Source: G942493375 sp942493375 (GTDB lineage Bacteria > Armatimonadota > UBA5829). From it: a stretch of DNA of 64,000 nt. The translations under genes were made by a program, and so were the position numbers. Shown here piece after piece: positions 1-8,555 of the stretch (its first letter is position 1; every line of letters begins with the position of its first letter). The notes beneath the pieces were generated by a model. The model ran no database searches. It saw nothing but the letters and a program-made list of their open reading frames with translations, and was not told the origin of the DNA. The stretch lies in the NCBI GenBank assembly GCA_942493375.1, contig OW818698.1, positions 930,001-994,000 on the forward strand. Reading direction: 5' to 3'.

Positions 1-2950
1 TGTCCTCAGCCTGCTTGCGTTCGGTGATGTCGTAGTAGGTACAAATCATCGCGTTAATCCGCCCATCTGGCTTGATAATTGGATCCGCACTAACGAGCAT
101 CCATCTTAGGGTTTCGCCTGCAGGCGACAGGACACCCACCAGCTTGTTCCGGACGGCCTTGCCGGTCATTGCGGCTTTGCGGACAGGGTGCTCATCCACA
201 TCCAGTAGCACCTCGAACTCGTCGTATACCCGCCATACCCCCCAGTCGCGATCATTGACGTTTGCAATGTCGGAGTCTTCTGAAAGATCAAACATCCGCA
301 GGAATGCCGGATTTACGATGGAGAACCTGCCCAGTTCGTCAACCAATGCCACCCCGGAATGCAGGTTCCGTGTGAGGACTTCGAATCGGTCCCGGCTCTC
401 GCGCAATCCCTCTTCCGCTTTGACTTGCGCCGAGACGTCTTTGTAGAAGACCGATACCCCATCCGGGGTTGGGAAAGCCCGGAGCTCCACCCACCCATCG
501 AACCCGGCATGATAGGACGTCAAGATCACAGACTTCTGCTCCTGCATTACCCGTTCGTATTCGCGGATGGTCTTGAGGGACTCTTCATCCGAGTAGACAT
601 CCCTTATGTACCTGCCCAGAAGATCCTCCCGACGCGCGGACTGAAGACGTTCTGCATTGTTATTGACATACGTATAGCGCATATCACTATCGAAGCTCAC
701 GAAGGCATCCGGCATACTCTCCAGCACGCCGATCAGTCGCCTCTCGCTCTCCCTCAGCGCTTCTTCAGCCTGTTTACGCTCGGTGATGTCACGGACCGAG
801 CCGCGGGCAATCACTTCATCTCCGACTATGCTCAGCGACAAGTCCGATTCCAGCCAGACCACGGATCCGTCTGGGCGAATGAAGCGATACTCGTCCTTGT
901 GGCCTTGCACCTGTCCTCCCGCGCGGCAGCGCTCCAGCAACTGGGCAGCGTTATCCTCCACCCGCTCCCGATCTTCGGGATGCACGCCTTGCAGCCATCG
1001 CTGCCATGAAATCGGCGAGTCGGGCTCGTAGCCGAACAGAGCATAGTGCTCAGGGCTCCAGTAGGCGGTGTCCGTCGACGCATTCCACTCGAAGAAACCG
1101 ATGCCACCAGCCTGTGCGATGGCTTTGACTCTCGCTTCGCTCTGCCGCAGATCCTCCTCCGCCTGCTTGCGGTCGGTAACGTCGGTGAATATGGCGATGA
1201 ATTCACCTTGTATCGGGCTATACGCGTAGATCGAGAGGTATTGCTGGCTCGCTTCGAAGAACTCCTCGAACCTGATCTCCCCGCTTTCCAGGGCGACTTT
1301 GCCATACATGCCTATATAATCGATCTCGTAATTCTTGATGTCCGGGAAAACATCCGTGACCAGACGGCCTTCGACGTCCGCTTTATTGACACTGATGATC
1401 CGCTCATAGGCCTCGTTTATCTCCAGAATCCGATAGTCTACAGGCCTGCCGTCCTTGTCAGTAATGACTCGGCAGTGAGCCATGCCGTTTATCTTGTTCG
1501 CGAAGAGCGCCGAATACCGGCGTTCGCTCTGCCGCAGATCCTCCTCCGCCTGCTTGCGTTCAGTGATGTCCTGAACTGTACCTCGCAGCCCTGTTATCCG
1601 GCCATCTGAATCCCGCACGACTTCGCTGCGCGTGGTGACCCATATCGGACGACCGTTACGGATCGCCTTGACATCAAGATCGTAGCCGATTCCCGTTCGC
1701 ATTGTCTCTTGAATGGCCACATTGATTCGCTGCCAGTCCTCGGCAGGGTAAAGCCGTCCTTCCTGCTCTTTGAATGCAGGTATGGGCTGTCTGGCCGGGT
1801 TGAGGCCGAAGATGAGGTAGAGTTCATCAGTCCCGGTAGTAACATCCGTCTCCGCGTCCCAATACCAACTGCCGAGGTGAGCGAGGCGCTGGGCCTCTGT
1901 CAGGTCGGCTTCTTTTTGCCGCAGTGCCTCCTCGGCCTGCTTGCGTTCGGTGATGTCTCGACTGAAGACGGTGATTCCCGTGACCTCCCCCTCCGAGTTC
2001 CGCACCGGATATGCGCTGTGGTCGAATACTACACCCGTCCGCTTATCCTCCCATCGAGCAGGCACGCCATCGCGAATCACAGCATCGAAGATCGCCTTTC
2101 GGGAGGCAGCCAAGTCCGGGGGCACGTAATCATTGGCTATCTTCCCGATCATCTCGTTGGGGGTCATATTCCAGCATTCGAACGCGGCTGCATTCCCGGT
2201 TACGATACGACCTTCTGTGTCAAACGACCAAATCGACTCCGTCACCGCATTCAGAATGGAAGTCGCCCTGGCCTCGCTCTCGCGCAGCTCATCTTCTATC
2301 TTTGCACGCTGCTCTACCTCTTCCCGGAGCTGCTCAGCCATTGATTGTAGTTTCTCGTTGGATTGAACTAGTTCTTTAGTACGCTCGATTACCATCTCCT
2401 CGAGGTGTTCGCGATATTGCCGCAGTTGGGTTTCAGTGCGTTTGTGATCGGACAGATCGGTAACAACAGCCGAAACCGATGGTCCTGCTTCAGTCTCCAG
2501 GTTACTGATAGACACAAATGCAGGCAAAGACCCAGAATCAGAATGCTTAAGGTTTACTTCTCTTCTGCTGCTACGATCCGGAGCCTGTTCCAGCATTTGC
2601 CTCAGGTGTTCCACGTCTGCTTCAGCCACGTATTCATATATAGAATGGCCGAGAACATCGTATACTGGCGAACCAAGCATTGATGCGAATGTGCCATTGC
2701 AATAAATAAGAACGCCTTCAGGTGAGAGTACTAATGCACCCTCGTTCATCGCCTCAACCAGGATGCGATATGTACGCTCCGCACCAGAGAGAGTGTATAT
2801 TTTCTCTCCTTCGGGACCTGATACTACAACTGCATCGACTTCTCCGCTTTGAATGGCACGTATAACATCTTCGGCTTCATCCAACCGCGCGCGAAGTTCT
2901 TCATTCTCCGCTATTACCTCTTCCAGTGTCTTGGTCTTATTTTCGGGCAT
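1..2950 (-). CDS. Multi-PAS sensor protein, C-terminus outside window
   Basis: This is an open minus-strand frame from an ATG at 2950 to the left edge (983 codons), preceded by a GAGGT ribosome site. It opens with a coiled coil (about residues 5-35) and then carries seven PAS/PAC modules near residues 40-160, 220-340, 345-465, 470-590, 595-725, 730-845 and 847-980. Most are joined by the linker DITERKQAEE, the usual signature between S-box domains; a further coiled coil lies near 165-215. No output domain is visible. By family habit the missing C-terminus is a histidine kinase, GGDEF or phosphatase domain, but this cannot be told here. It starts 18 bases after the kaiB-like stop, so co-transcription is likely. 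It is probably a cytosolic sensor, since no membrane segment was seen. Confidence 0.9.
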   Translation of the reverse strand, partial: MPENKTKTLEEVIAENEELRARLDEAEDVIRAIQSGEVDAVVVSGPEGEKIYTLSGAERTYRILVEAMNEGALVLSPEGVLIYCNGTFASMLGSPVYDVLGHSIYEYVAEADVEHLRQMLEQAPDRSSRREVNLKHSDSGSLPAFVSISNLETEAGPSVSAVVTDLSDHKRTETQLRQYREHLEEMVIERTKELVQSNEKLQSMAEQLREEVEQRAKIEDELRESEARATSILNAVTESIWSFDTEGRIVTGNAAAFECWNMTPNEMIGKIANDYVPPDLAASRKAIFDAVIRDGVPARWEDKRTGVVFDHSAYPVRNSEGEVTGITVFSRDITERKQAEEALRQKEADLTEAQRLAHLGSWYWDAETDVTTGTDELYLIFGLNPARQPIPAFKEQEGRLYPAEDWQRINVAIQETMRTGIGYDLDVKAIRNGRPIWVTTRSEVVRDSDGRITGLRGTVQDITERKQAEEDLRQSERRYSALFANKINGMAHCRVITDKDGRPVDYRILEINEAYERIISVNKADVEGRLVTDVFPDIKNYEIDYIGMYGKVALESGEIRFEEFFEASQQYLSIYAYSPIQGEFIAIFTDVTDRKQAEEDLRQSEARVKAIAQAGGIGFFEWNASTDTAYWSPEHYALFGYEPDSPISWQRWLQGVHPEDRERVEDNAAQLLERCRAGGQVQGHKDEYRFIRPDGSVVWLESDLSLSIVGDEVIARGSVRDITERKQAEEALRESERRLIGVLESMPDAFVSFDSDMRYTYVNNNAERLQSARREDLLGRYIRDVYSDEESLKTIREYERVMQEQKSVILTSYHAGFDGWVELRAFPTPDGVSVFYKDVSAQVKAEEGLRESRDRFEVLTRNLHSGVALVDELGRFSIVNPAFLRMFDLSEDSDIANVNDRDWGVWRVYDEFEVLLDVDEHPVRKAAMTGKAVRNKLVGVLSPAGETLRWMLVSADPIIKPDGRINAMICTYYDITERKQAED

Positions 2951-2968
2951 TTCTTACTACCTCGAAAC

Positions 2969-3235
2969 TTAATGTTCTTTCGGACGAAGATTCAGGCCCA
3001 CAAGGATCTTCTCTGTATCGGACAGATCACCTATCACTCTTCGTAATGGCGCTGGTAATTTCTTAATAAGTGTTGGCACAGCGAAAAGTTGCTCACCTTT
3101 GGCTCGTTCGGGTTCCTGGTAGATATCCAATATTTCAAGATCATAATGGCCTTTGAGCTCCTGCTCGCAGATTCTTTGTATATTCATAATAGCCTTGGTT
3201 GACCTTGGGGTCTGCCCTGCGACATACAGGCACAA
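2969..3235 (-). CDS. KaiB-like thioredoxin-fold protein
   Basis: The protein carries the KaiB family pattern: LYVAGQTPRS at the N-terminus, a middle EILDIYQEPERA segment and a C-terminal AVPTLIKKLP plus GDLSDTEKILVGL. KaiB proteins are small thioredoxin-like partners of KaiC in cyanobacterial clocks, and related stand-alone or SasA-fused domains occur beside sensor kinases in many bacteria. The start is uncertain. The TTG at 3235 falls inside the first beta strand, while the frame stays open upstream to 3366 with residues that fit the family (EEWLETNDDYVL) but without ATG, GTG or TTG. A rarer start (ATT at 3289 or CTG at 3259) or N-terminal decay is possible. It sits directly upstream of the PAS sensor; no KaiA or KaiC is in the window. 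Confidence 0.8.
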   Translation of the reverse strand: MCLYVAGQTPRSTKAIMNIQRICEQELKGHYDLEILDIYQEPERAKGEQLFAVPTLIKKLPAPLRRVIGDLSDTEKILVGLNLRPKEH

Positions 3236-3412
3236 AACATAATCATCGTTTGTTTCCAGCCATTCCTCAGTTCCCTCTCTTGTTTTAATGCATATATATT
3301 TGCTGATGTCGTGTACGGCTTTTACGCAGATAATGCGGACGTAATAGTCGAAATTAACGTTGCATTATAGCACTTAAATATTATTTATTGATAATCTTGT
3401 ATTACGCCAAAA

Positions 3413-3439
3413 CAGATTCTTCGCTTCGCTAGAATGACA
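3413..3439. repeat. REP-like dispersed repeat, one arm
   Basis: A single arm of the dispersed element with consensus CAGATCCTTC...GGATGACA, also seen at 8451, 16182-16290, 18950, 36947 and 50125. Here it lies in the 190-base gap between the STAS gene and the kaiB-like gene, followed by shorter GTCATTCG and GGGATGACGAG scraps. Confidence 0.6.
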
Positions 3440-3557
3440 GGTTGGCAGGAGAACAATTGTCATTCGATCGAATCAGCGAGTTCCACGCGGTAGGTCGGGC
3501 ATTGACTGTTTACCTTCAATGAACAATGAAGCGTCACAGAAGGGATGACGAGACTTA

Positions 3558-3920
3558 TCAGGAGGAAGTAAAGCCTAGTGCTGTTAATGCGCTGGCAAGG
3601 TCATTATATAATACAACCATAGTGTTAATACTGGTTATATCAAGGATTCTAATTAAATGAGGTTTGCAACCCACAAGGATCACCTGTCCATCAAGAGGAT
3701 TTAATTGTGTCGCCGCAGAAACCAAGACAGTTAACCCGCTGCTATCCATATAACTGATATCGTGCATATCAAGAACTAAATAATTCTCAGTAATATCTAT
3801 AACTTCTTTTACGGACTGACGAAATAACGGCTGAGTATATATGTCTATCTCTCCGGACAGATACAATACTTTGTATCCAAACTGTTCTTGCGTCTGTGCT
3901 TTAAGTCCTATGTTGGCCAT
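3558..3920 (-). CDS. STAS-domain protein, anti-sigma factor antagonist type
   Basis: This 120-residue protein is one complete STAS domain of the SpoIIAA/RsbV type. The key phospho-acceptor region reads SYMDSSGLTVLV (about residues 57-68), with the conserved D-S-S-G, and the fold begins with the typical short strand plus LSGEIDIYTQP. Such proteins switch partner anti-sigma kinases by being phosphorylated on the Ser. No cognate RsbW-like kinase or PP2C phosphatase is visible here. It lies upstream of the kaiB-like and PAS genes on the same strand, 320 bases from the former, so a shared signalling role is possible but unproven. The start ATG at 3920 follows AAAGGAGT. Confidence 0.88.
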   Translation of the reverse strand: MANIGLKAQTQEQFGYKVLYLSGEIDIYTQPLFRQSVKEVIDITENYLVLDMHDISYMDSSGLTVLVSAATQLNPLDGQVILVGCKPHLIRILDITSINTMVVLYNDLASALTALGFTSS

Positions 3921-4014
3921 TCAATAAACTCCTTTGTGACTCAGTAGTTTACCGCTTATTGCAGCACACTAAACATTCACTTCTTAAGAGTCATACTCCT
4001 TCAAAAAAACTGGT

Positions 4015-4665
4015 TATGTTTCTTCTAATCCTGGGTATAGATATTTTAGACATACCTTTCTACAAGTAAATACTGGGGAATAATAGACGAGGCAGTTTTT
4101 TGTTAGACGCGAAGGCTGCCTCTTCTGCATTCTGACCGAATTATACCTCCAAATCCATCTCATTAGTCCCGTCGGTAGTAACAAGTGTGAAAACGTTTGT
4201 GGTCTGCTTCAACTGGGCATACGTGTAACCAGGATAAGCACTGAATTTCTCATGCTCCTCAACTGACAGGTAGAGACGGCATTCTTTGCGTCTCTACCTC
4301 CTTATCAGGTTATACATCCAGATCTATTCCCAAAAACTTTAGTCTTCTCAGGGCGGGATGTGCGAGGCGTGAGCAGGTTTGGGCATCAGTTGATCCTGGG
4401 TATAGAAGTTAACGACATACCTCCACGAGTTATCACTGGAGAATACTACAAGAAGAGGCGGTTTTTCTTAGACGCGAAAGCCGTCTCTTCTGCATTTTCT
4501 AATCGGATTATACGTCCTAATCTATTCCAATTAGCTGGGGTCTTCTCCGGAGGGGACATAGCAAAATGAAACCATGTTTGCTTTACAGGTATCCATACAA
4601 ACAATGGATCTTCAGCTTCCACAACTGAACACGATAGGTAGAGACGATATTCTTTGCGCAACAAG
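4015..4665. repeat. Degenerate tandem duplication of about 365 bases
   Basis: Two diverged copies lie head to tail, about 4015-4302 and 4380-4665. Landmarks repeat at constant distance: TTAGACGCGAA at 4104 and 4469, and GGTAGAGACG at 4269 and 4637. Each copy holds a hairpin. The stem GAGGCAG/CTGCCTC in copy 1 becomes GAGGCGG/CCGTCTC in copy 2, so pairing is kept despite base changes. Copy 1 also has an 11-bp hairpin AGGTAGAGACG/CGTCTCTACCT (4268-4299), of which only the left half survives in copy 2. Short minus-strand peptides also align (RKECRLYLS and RKEYRLYLS), so decayed coding origin is another option. Confidence 0.6.
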
Positions 4666-5030
4666 AAGGCCGACTATACTGCATTTGGAACTGTGATGCG
4701 TAGGGGTGAGGTTGCTGGACTGAAGTGGGAAGACTTTCGAGCAGACACCAAAACATTGATTATTGCAAGGGCGATGGCACAAACAAACGGAGCGGTTACA
4801 GAGAAGTTACCAAAATCTGGACGTAAGCGGGTCGTGGATCAGGCAACCAAGTTGATAATAGCAGATGTTCCCACAATGATAGTATCAGAGTGGATTGGCA
4901 CGCTTCAACAAATATTACTGAAAATGTTTATGCCCACGTTCTGCCACACATGCAAGTCCCGGCAGTAGACATTTTGAACGCTGAATGGGAAGCAGCAAAT
5001 GGGAGCAAAAAGGATTCAATGACGGGGTGA
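4654..5030 (+). pseudogene. Tyrosine recombinase (integrase) remnant
   Basis: Residues VMRRGEVAGLKWEDF followed by a strand and KLPKSGRKRVV match the catalytic domain of phage-type integrases around the first active-site Arg. The C-terminal active-site Tyr segment NITENVYAHVLPHMQ is also present, but in another frame (stop at 5028-5030). The central stretch with the HxxR motif is missing, and the N-terminal arm and core-binding domains are absent. This is therefore a broken, internally deleted gene. It ends 65 bases from tRNA-Glu, the classical target of such integrases, which marks a former integration site. Confidence 0.85.
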
Positions 5031-5061
5031 TTTTTTCTTCCGTGAGCAAATAGTGAGCAAA

Positions 5062-5096
5062 AGCGTGGATTTTATACAAATCCACGCTCATTTTTT
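5062..5096 (+). terminator. Hairpin terminator between integrase remnant and tRNA-Glu
   Basis: A perfect 11-bp stem (AGCGTGGATTT, 5-base loop, AAATCCACGCT) is followed by six T on the plus strand. Read on the minus strand it follows the tRNA-Glu 3' end and is followed by TTTT, so it may serve both directions. Confidence 0.75.
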
Positions 5097-5171
5097 GGTA
5101 GCCCCAAGGGGATTCGAACCCCTGATCTCATGGCTGAGAACCATGCATCCTAACCGCTAGACGATGGGGCC
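5096..5171 (-). tRNA. tRNA-Glu (anticodon CTC)
   Basis: A complete cloverleaf is readable on the minus strand. The acceptor GGCCCCA pairs with TGGGGCT (one G-U at position 1). The anticodon stem CATGG/CCATG encloses the loop TTCTCAG, giving anticodon CTC. The T arm AGGGG-TTCGAAT-CCCCT and an encoded CCA end are present. The 3' end faces the integrase remnant. Confidence 0.95.
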
Positions 5172-5257
5172 ATATAGCTGGTTACAGGCATAATTCTATC
5201 ATGCCAGCCTGTTTGTGTCAACAAATATTTTAATTAGAGAGACTTCAGGAGGGGAAA

Positions 5258-5375
5258 TTATGAAGTATGAATTATGAAGTATGAAATGAGAAGGGGCAAG
5301 GGCATTCCCAGGTCCTATTGGTCCTATTCGTCTCCTCGTCTCCCACTCCCCCTGCCTCCCCATCCCCTTCCAGCC
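5258..5375 (+). repeat. STRR-like composite repeat, copy A
   Basis: An array of ATTATGAA/GTATGAA units is followed by GGTCCTATT-type units and then CTCCCACTCCCC-type units. It is downstream of the FecCD permease gene and is matched by an inverted copy at 6478-6615 on the other side of that gene. Confidence 0.8.
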
Positions 5376-5394
5376 TGCCGCCAGGTACGGGATT

Positions 5395-6441
5395 TTATTT
5401 GTTTGTTCGGAGTAGATACAGGAAGAAAGGAGCACCCAGCATTGCTGTTACTACTCCTACCGGCATACCGCTCGGGGGCATCACTATGCGGGATGCGAAG
5501 TCGGCAAGCACGGCCAGCACTGCTCCACCTAATGCTGATGCCGGTATCAGGACACGGTGGTCGGGGCCGAACATCTTTCTGCACATGTGCGGCACTACCA
5601 ACCCGACAAATCCGATTATTCCACTCACCGACACTGCTGCAGCTGTCACTAATGCACATATAGAAATGATAAATATTTTAAGGTACTCTGCTTCAATCCC
5701 CAGGTGCTTGGCAGTCTCTTCTCCCATTGAGTAAACATTCAAATCCCTTGCAAATGACCACAGGCCAATAAATCCCAGCAGAGCAAATGGAGCAGCTATC
5801 TTTGCCGACTGCCATCCGTCACCATTTGAGAAACTTCCCATAAGCCATGCAATAATCTTAGCCTGAGCATCGGCAGGATCACCTGATGACATTGCTATAA
5901 TAAGACTGAGCAAGGACCAGAGGAATGAACCGATAACAATTCCCGCCAGCAAAAAAGATTGGACTGAGACTCTTCCCGATGAACGGGCGAGACCATAGAC
6001 TATGGCCATTGCACCCATAGCAAATACAAATGCAACCGGAGGTACTCCGAACCCTCCCAGAAGTTTATCCAGTCCTAAAACAGTTGCTATTCCTGCACCT
6101 AATGCAGCGCCTGAGGATACTCCCACAGTATATGGGTCAGCTAATGGGTTAAGTAACAATCCCTGCAGAGCTGCTCCGGCCATTGCCAGCATTGCTCCAA
6201 CCAGCAGCGCCAGCATAGACCTGGGAACTCTTATCCCCCAGACTATACTGTCCTCCATAATAGCAGTGTTCCCGGTCTCCTGGTGACCACCACTGATGTG
6301 CGTCCAGACCACGCGTGCAACAGTGGATAAAGGCAGATGGCTTTCCCCATATGAAATATCCAGCGCCAATACTGCAATAAGCAGCAGCAGCAAAATCAAG
6401 CTGGACAGGATTATTCTTTTACCGATAGTAAGATTTTTCAT
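5395..6441 (-). CDS. FecCD-family ABC transporter permease
   Basis: The 348-residue protein has about nine to ten hydrophobic helices and the hallmarks of BtuC/FecD/FhuB permeases: WGIRVPRSMLALLVGAMLAMAG, GLLLNPLADPYTVGVSSGAALGA split by loops, and a C-terminal GIIGFVGLVVPHMCR that contacts the ATPase. The family imports iron-siderophore, heme or cobalamin across the inner membrane. The start was set to the ATG at 6441 because GGAG lies 7 bases upstream; the frame upstream of it is only translated repeat. No ATPase or binding-protein gene lies nearby, so partners must be elsewhere. The gene is bracketed by inverted copies of the composite repeat. Confidence 0.9.
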   Translation of the reverse strand: MKNLTIGKRIILSSLILLLLLIAVLALDISYGESHLPLSTVARVVWTHISGGHQETGNTAIMEDSIVWGIRVPRSMLALLVGAMLAMAGAALQGLLLNPLADPYTVGVSSGAALGAGIATVLGLDKLLGGFGVPPVAFVFAMGAMAIVYGLARSSGRVSVQSFLLAGIVIGSFLWSLLSLIIAMSSGDPADAQAKIIAWLMGSFSNGDGWQSAKIAAPFALLGFIGLWSFARDLNVYSMGEETAKHLGIEAEYLKIFIISICALVTAAAVSVSGIIGFVGLVVPHMCRKMFGPDHRVLIPASALGGAVLAVLADFASRIVMPPSGMPVGVVTAMLGAPFFLYLLRTNK

Positions 6442-6477
6442 AATGTCTCCGCATTCAAGTATAACCCCGCAAGCCCG

Positions 6478-6615
6478 AGCAGGCAAGAAGGGAAGATGGG
6501 GAGACGGGGGGAGTGGGAGACTAGGAGACAAATAGGACCAATAGGACACAAAGGCTCTGTGAATGCCATTGCCCATTCCCTTTTCATAATTCATAACTCA
6601 TAACTCATAATTTCC
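6478..6615 (-). repeat. STRR-like composite repeat, copy B
   Basis: Reverse orientation relative to copy A: GGGAGTGGGAGAC units, then AATAGGACC units, then TTCATAATTCATAACTCATAA. With copy A it forms an inverted pair around the permease gene. It also forms part of the region upstream of the permease start. Confidence 0.8.
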
Positions 6616-6713
6616 ATCCTGAAGTCTCTCTTGAAAAAGGCAGGAAAACGGACTCCGGCGGAAGAAGTATGTGGCTAATGGTATTTTATTAAATGCATTA
6701 CCCGGAGGTATTC

Positions 6714-8291
6714 ATGTCAAAGCTGACACTGCTGACTTTAGGTTTGATTCTGGCTCTGTCTTCTATTTGTTGTGCGAATGGAGGAACTGATAAAGTGCAT
6801 AATTTCTTTCCTTTCGGAATATGGTATCAGGGTTACCTGACGGATAAAGGTATATATCAACCTACAATGGCTGAGGACATATCGAGTATCGGTATCAACT
6901 TTGCCATAGCCAACTGCTACACCGAACTGCCCCCGGATTCACCGGATAAGGCTTCACTGGCCTCTATGTTGAATCTGGCAGACAAAACAGGCATAAAAAT
7001 GCTTGTCGGGCTGAGTCCGTTGATCAAGACCCAGCTGACTGCTTTAAAGCCTGCAGAGATTGATGCCAAGCACGATGAGATCAAAGCAAAACTAGCTCCG
7101 TTTGTAGAAGAAGGCAGGAAGCACCCTTCTCTACTGGGATGGTGGCTGGGTGATGAACCTATAACTGCTGGCGTAGAGAAGGTTAAATCTGCAGAGAAAC
7201 TCAGACTGATTTTTGCTGAACTTGATCCCGATCATCCTGCTTGGTGCGAGGGAACATGGAGCGTTTTGGAGCGGGATGCTATTCCCCATTTGAAGAATTT
7301 GAATGAGCCTGTCTACATGCCGGAGGTTTATCCGTTCTGGAACAGACCTTATCAAGCTGGACTCGGAGATTTTAGAAATGCCGGTTTTGTAGATGGCAGC
7401 AAGAAGAACCCAAAGGGGGAGCGATGGATTTCGGTTGACCTGGTGGACCAGTATAAAGCCCTGCGACCGCACCTTGCAGAAGACCGGGCACTGTGGCCCT
7501 GGCTGGCATCATTTAGAGAAGCAAGTTACGAAGCTCCTAACTGGGACTGGCGTGCTCCCACTGCAACTGAGCTGCGCTGCCTGGCGTGGATTTCACTGGC
7601 CGAAGGCTGCCGAGGGCTGGCTTATTTCGGTTATGAGCACATGCGTTCATTCGGAGACCACGCGCTGCTGTTCCCTGCAATTAAGTCCATCCATGACTCC
7701 GTAGCCCCACTAACAGATGTTCTTCTGGACTGCAGGATTACTGAGAATATAGCATCAGTCAAGGGTGGTGGAAGTCGTTACTACAAGACTGCACTGGTTG
7801 AGACTTTCAAAGACAGCCACTCAACTCCTTACTTAATTGTAGTCAACCGCAACTGCGAAGAGATTGGGACATCGAAGGTATCAGTCTCAGCTTCACTGCC
7901 TAAAGTTGCCCGTAACACCAAATGGTTTGCAGTTGATCCTGCAACAAATGCGATAATTGCTGTCGGAACTTCCAGCGGGATCAAATTTGATCTGGACATG
8001 CTTCCGGGAGACGGAAAACTTATCAGAATGATAGCCTCTGCTGAGATTCATCCTGCAATAGATCCCGATATCAAGTGGGTCAAAGTAGGAGATGAGATCC
8101 CGTTCAAGGTGACCGGAGGGATCTATCCAACCGGGAAGACATTCTTTAGGTGGTCAATGACTGGTTTCCCTGCAGGTACACTCGATACAAAGACCGGTAA
8201 TTTCAAAGCTACCACTGCAGGACGCTGCACAATCTGGGCCCGAGATGAAGCCGGCAACAGCGCATTTACCAGGGATATAGTTGTGGAGTGA
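6714..8291 (+). CDS. Secreted TIM-barrel glycoside hydrolase-like protein
   Basis: A signal peptide (residues 1-22, ending near SSICCANG) precedes a roughly 400-residue domain that looks like a (beta/alpha)8 clan GH-A enzyme: FPFGIWYQGY near the start, WWLGDEP at about 143-149 with a plausible acid/base Glu, and WISLAEGCRGLAYFGY near 300. A C-terminal Ig-like or Big-type domain (about 445-525) follows. Substrate is unknown. The start ATG at 6714 follows CCCGGAGG. It resembles the 57849-59132 gene in layout: both end their catalytic part with a strand like GDGKLIRM/GGGKLIRM. Unassigned family; the hydrolase role is inferred from motifs only. Confidence 0.7.
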   Translation: MSKLTLLTLGLILALSSICCANGGTDKVHNFFPFGIWYQGYLTDKGIYQPTMAEDISSIGINFAIANCYTELPPDSPDKASLASMLNLADKTGIKMLVGLSPLIKTQLTALKPAEIDAKHDEIKAKLAPFVEEGRKHPSLLGWWLGDEPITAGVEKVKSAEKLRLIFAELDPDHPAWCEGTWSVLERDAIPHLKNLNEPVYMPEVYPFWNRPYQAGLGDFRNAGFVDGSKKNPKGERWISVDLVDQYKALRPHLAEDRALWPWLASFREASYEAPNWDWRAPTATELRCLAWISLAEGCRGLAYFGYEHMRSFGDHALLFPAIKSIHDSVAPLTDVLLDCRITENIASVKGGGSRYYKTALVETFKDSHSTPYLIVVNRNCEEIGTSKVSVSASLPKVARNTKWFAVDPATNAIIAVGTSSGIKFDLDMLPGDGKLIRMIASAEIHPAIDPDIKWVKVGDEIPFKVTGGIYPTGKTFFRWSMTGFPAGTLDTKTGNFKATTAGRCTIWARDEAGNSAFTRDIVVE

Positions 8292-8345
8292 GCTCTTTTT
8301 CGATAAAGAGAACCGCTAAACACGCGAAATTACGCGAAACATGAT

Positions 8346-8479
8346 TGTGATGCAGGCTTCTAGCCTGCCTTAGGTTGTGGTGCAGGCTTCCAGCCTGCCT
8401 TTTCCTGGTGGCGATGTTGGAATCGCCACCAGGAAAATTAGTCCTTAACAGCAGATTCTTCACTGCGTTCAGAATGACA
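8346..8479. repeat. Cluster of REP-like hairpins
   Basis: Three hairpin types follow one another in the gap before the next gene: two copies of GCAGGCTTCTAGCCTGCC (8351 and 8382 areas), a 16-bp stem TTTTCCTGGTGGCGAT/ATCGCCACCAGGAAAA (8400-8437), and one arm of the GCAGATTCTTC...GAATGACA element (8451-8479). The first type recurs at 50203-50222. Confidence 0.75.
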
Positions 8480-8555
8480 AAGGATATGAGCAGATTGGTC
8501 TTGATCCTAACATCAAATATCCAATATCCAACTTCCAGTCCCAAGGAGCAGTATT

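Noticed and set aside
359..2344. Long plus-strand ORFs opposite the PAS gene
   Set aside because: They mirror the minus-strand PAS frame, whose seven S-box modules and linkers are unmistakable.
4015..4665. Repeats that might look like a CRISPR array
   Set aside because: Only two long, diverged copies exist, without regular spacers and without cas genes. The microsatellite blocks elsewhere are direct tandem units without spacers.
5258..5375. Coding of SYWSYSSP-like and Pro/Ser-rich peptides across the composite repeats
   Set aside because: All frames of these arrays give repetitive peptides in several directions; they are microsatellite translations.
6442..6594. N-terminal extension of the FecCD permease
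   Set aside because: It is translated composite repeat; a ribosome site and the family start are at 6441.
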